Source: Bin34 sp963422415 (GTDB taxonomy: Bacteria > Chloroflexota > Anaerolineae > Caldilineales > Caldilineaceae). Taken from it: a stretch of 64,000 bases of DNA. Shown piece by piece: positions 63,801 to 64,000 of the stretch. Numbering within the stretch: the first letter of the stretch is position 1; the number at the start of each line of letters is the position of its first letter. The notes under the pieces are model-generated. The model worked only from the letters and a program-made list of their open reading frames with translations. It searched no databases and was not told where the DNA came from. The stretch is taken from contig OY729430.1 in the NCBI GenBank assembly GCA_963422415.1, forward strand, positions 1,798,001 through 1,862,000, in the 5' to 3' direction. A program made the translations under genes and the position numbers.

Positions 63801-64000
63801 AGACCCTCCTGATATGCGCTGTCGTTGCCGCGCAATGTCCCAAACGATGTCGGTGCAATGGCGCGAAACTGGAAGCTGAAACTCCTCTCCAGATCTTCGG
63901 GCAGAAATATCACGGCAGCCCCACTTGCATCTTGGACCATGCCGCCGTCGTCCGCTTCGATCTGGCTGGCTGCGCCCAACAAGCCCGCCACGGACAGGTC
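60896..64000 (-). CDS. Large secreted-type protein: second barrel + SH3 + glycosidase (5' end cut by window)
   Basis: The frame is open to the right edge, so the N-terminus (and any signal peptide) is missing; at least 1034 residues remain. From GTG 63991 numbering: an unidentified N-terminal beta region; a likely TIM-barrel at about 180-510 that loosely recalls GH18 (AGVYLQYHGLGLQPNAESLF, FAYRFGYEDRNLGSQLVHMK) but without its DxxDxDxE motif; an Ig-like stretch; an SH3-like domain near 590-650 (ARSQPSSDAGKSQTLTIGET); and the clan GH-A-like domain from about 674, with likely catalytic E791 (IEIWNEQNLHYEWGNLP) and E939 (PTEFGWAVNA). It precedes the SH3-glycosidase lipoprotein by 62 bp in the same direction. 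Confidence 0.87.
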   Translation of the reverse strand, partial: DLSVAGLLGAASQIEADDGGMVQDASGAAVIFLPEDLERSFSFQFRAIAPTSFGTLRGNDSAYQEGLDSLGASGLAPLGSFYVLEGSEFESDQNVTVRVPLPVDTSELARMKIVTWQEGHWATLPSRPNMSEVALEAELSSVPSNFLLVRDTAPGFASVTLLLNGNQLPISGVPPGAADNASVRYNRLRGDGALEGEIDEIDPAGLPLFLGVTNTDLDDTLRADLLINMLSSEGQRNNQLTTLTEAVTIHQFAGVYLQYHGLGLQPNAESLFTAFAQSLGDTLRAQGKRLVIELERPVQLADHAWDTRGYDWIGLSDAADMLVVPAPIDPFAYRPGNYPFESLLQFATHRIARQKLAVQLPIHPIAVSGNEYRLLGYDTAAALMLGEVEVQSFDSSLLMRMNRDHLDPIPTYDRDLFAYRFGYEDRNLGSQLVHMKDATSLRGQLHTLQKYNIRQVVVDLTSTTNVDSQIWTALTEFHVPSDGLPPAASDYKVEYDVFRGSELQGDISSGFVNTDSRFPLTGTGQFKVSAELSVNGILPGIQSESDITVNSLTLESPPEPDTGTAATDTVIADRPAAPDGPYLIPREALTARSQPSSDAGKSQTLTIGETYVIVGRDSNSTWLQLEDSNQEIVGWISTSTIDAKDDLKNSGLINKVGVVAPPPEPTVSRSGTAAIPWGYGIQAHLLGQDVSEAMRVTQVMNFNWMKQQIRWKDMQGSRDSIKWSEMDQVIAAADKVGMNMLFSVLAAPDWAREPGYEGSVVGPPANPADYAKFVGAIAQRYCSRSLKAIEIWNEQNLHYEWGNLPLNAAGYVTLLRQANAAIRQECPSMYIVSGALTPTGTNGTLQSKGGIAALDDLEYLRQMLQAGMLSYVDAVGAHPSGYNVPPSYTKANYCTAIAATDPFQAGCDSNKPHRSFSFQSTMQEYRAEIARFDPSKPIWPTEFGWAVNASATNYKEGNYSYALGNTYDEQAEWTVTAYKMMKGWGWVAPPILWNLNFRVIAPGTEREQWGIVKSNWEPLPAYNALKDLAAADRQ

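Overview
The window reads as a piece of a bacterial chromosome with fairly high GC and dense, largely operonic genes on both strands. The best guess for the host is Chloroflexota (Anaerolineae/Caldilineae or a related lineage). This is inferred from gene content: a T-box-controlled trp operon, PucR and FtsX-type systems, many LysM/PA14 secreted proteins, Gfo/Idh/MocA and phytanoyl-CoA-dioxygenase-type genes, and no visible LPS or outer-membrane genes. No rRNA is present to confirm it.

Layout. 0.2-7.3 kb: a LolD/FtsX-type ABC pair, an M24 peptidase, a PucR-family regulator and a small membrane protein. 7.7-14.2 kb: a minus-strand operon trpF-aroC-aroK-aroB-aroQ, then a solute-binding lipoprotein and an M23 peptidase. 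14.5-18.2 kb: two half-transporters forming a heterodimeric ABC exporter. 18.6-25.1 kb: a tryptophan operon, promoter - T-box - trpE-trpS-trpG-(APH-like kinase)-trpD-trpC, with nearly every junction overlapping or very tight. Together with the trpF/aro operon it covers the common aromatic pathway from dehydroquinate synthase to indole-glycerol phosphate, except for aroE, aroA and trpAB, which are not in the window.

25.3-33 kb is the accessory part. It begins with two decayed relics of an Rpn-like nuclease. It then holds a duplicated two-gene module: a LysM+PA14 secreted protein followed by a large cysteine-rich secreted protein of unknown family. The two cysteine-rich paralogs share 16 cysteines and a conserved C-terminal domain. 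This is the strongest candidate here for an undescribed extracellular system.

33-50.5 kb is mostly housekeeping: ABC-F ATPase, coaE, dnaJ, prmA, trxB, murJ, a GH4 glycosidase, tRNA-Arg(CCU), an S1-domain protein, infA, rpsU, rsmG. It also holds a broken Nudix gene, a eukaryote-like alkyl-DHAP synthase (ether-lipid synthesis) and a DsbA-like lipoprotein. 50.5-53.3 kb: a dehydrogenase / Gfo-Idh-MocA pair followed by a frameshifted phytanoyl-CoA-dioxygenase pseudogene. 53.7-64 kb: three secreted proteins that share one clan GH-A-like glycosidase domain but carry different surface modules (LysM3-PA14; lipoprotein-SH3; a second barrel plus SH3). Interleaved with these are an aldo/keto reductase, a divergent sigma-70 factor and tRNA-Val(CAC). 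The last gene runs off the right edge.

Starts were re-chosen where the longest open frame ran into a neighbour or a regulatory element, notably trpE (GTG after the T-box terminator), the M24 peptidase (GTG) and the SH3-GH lipoprotein (GTG after a strong Shine-Dalgarno). Assignments come from motif recognition by eye; no database search was run.
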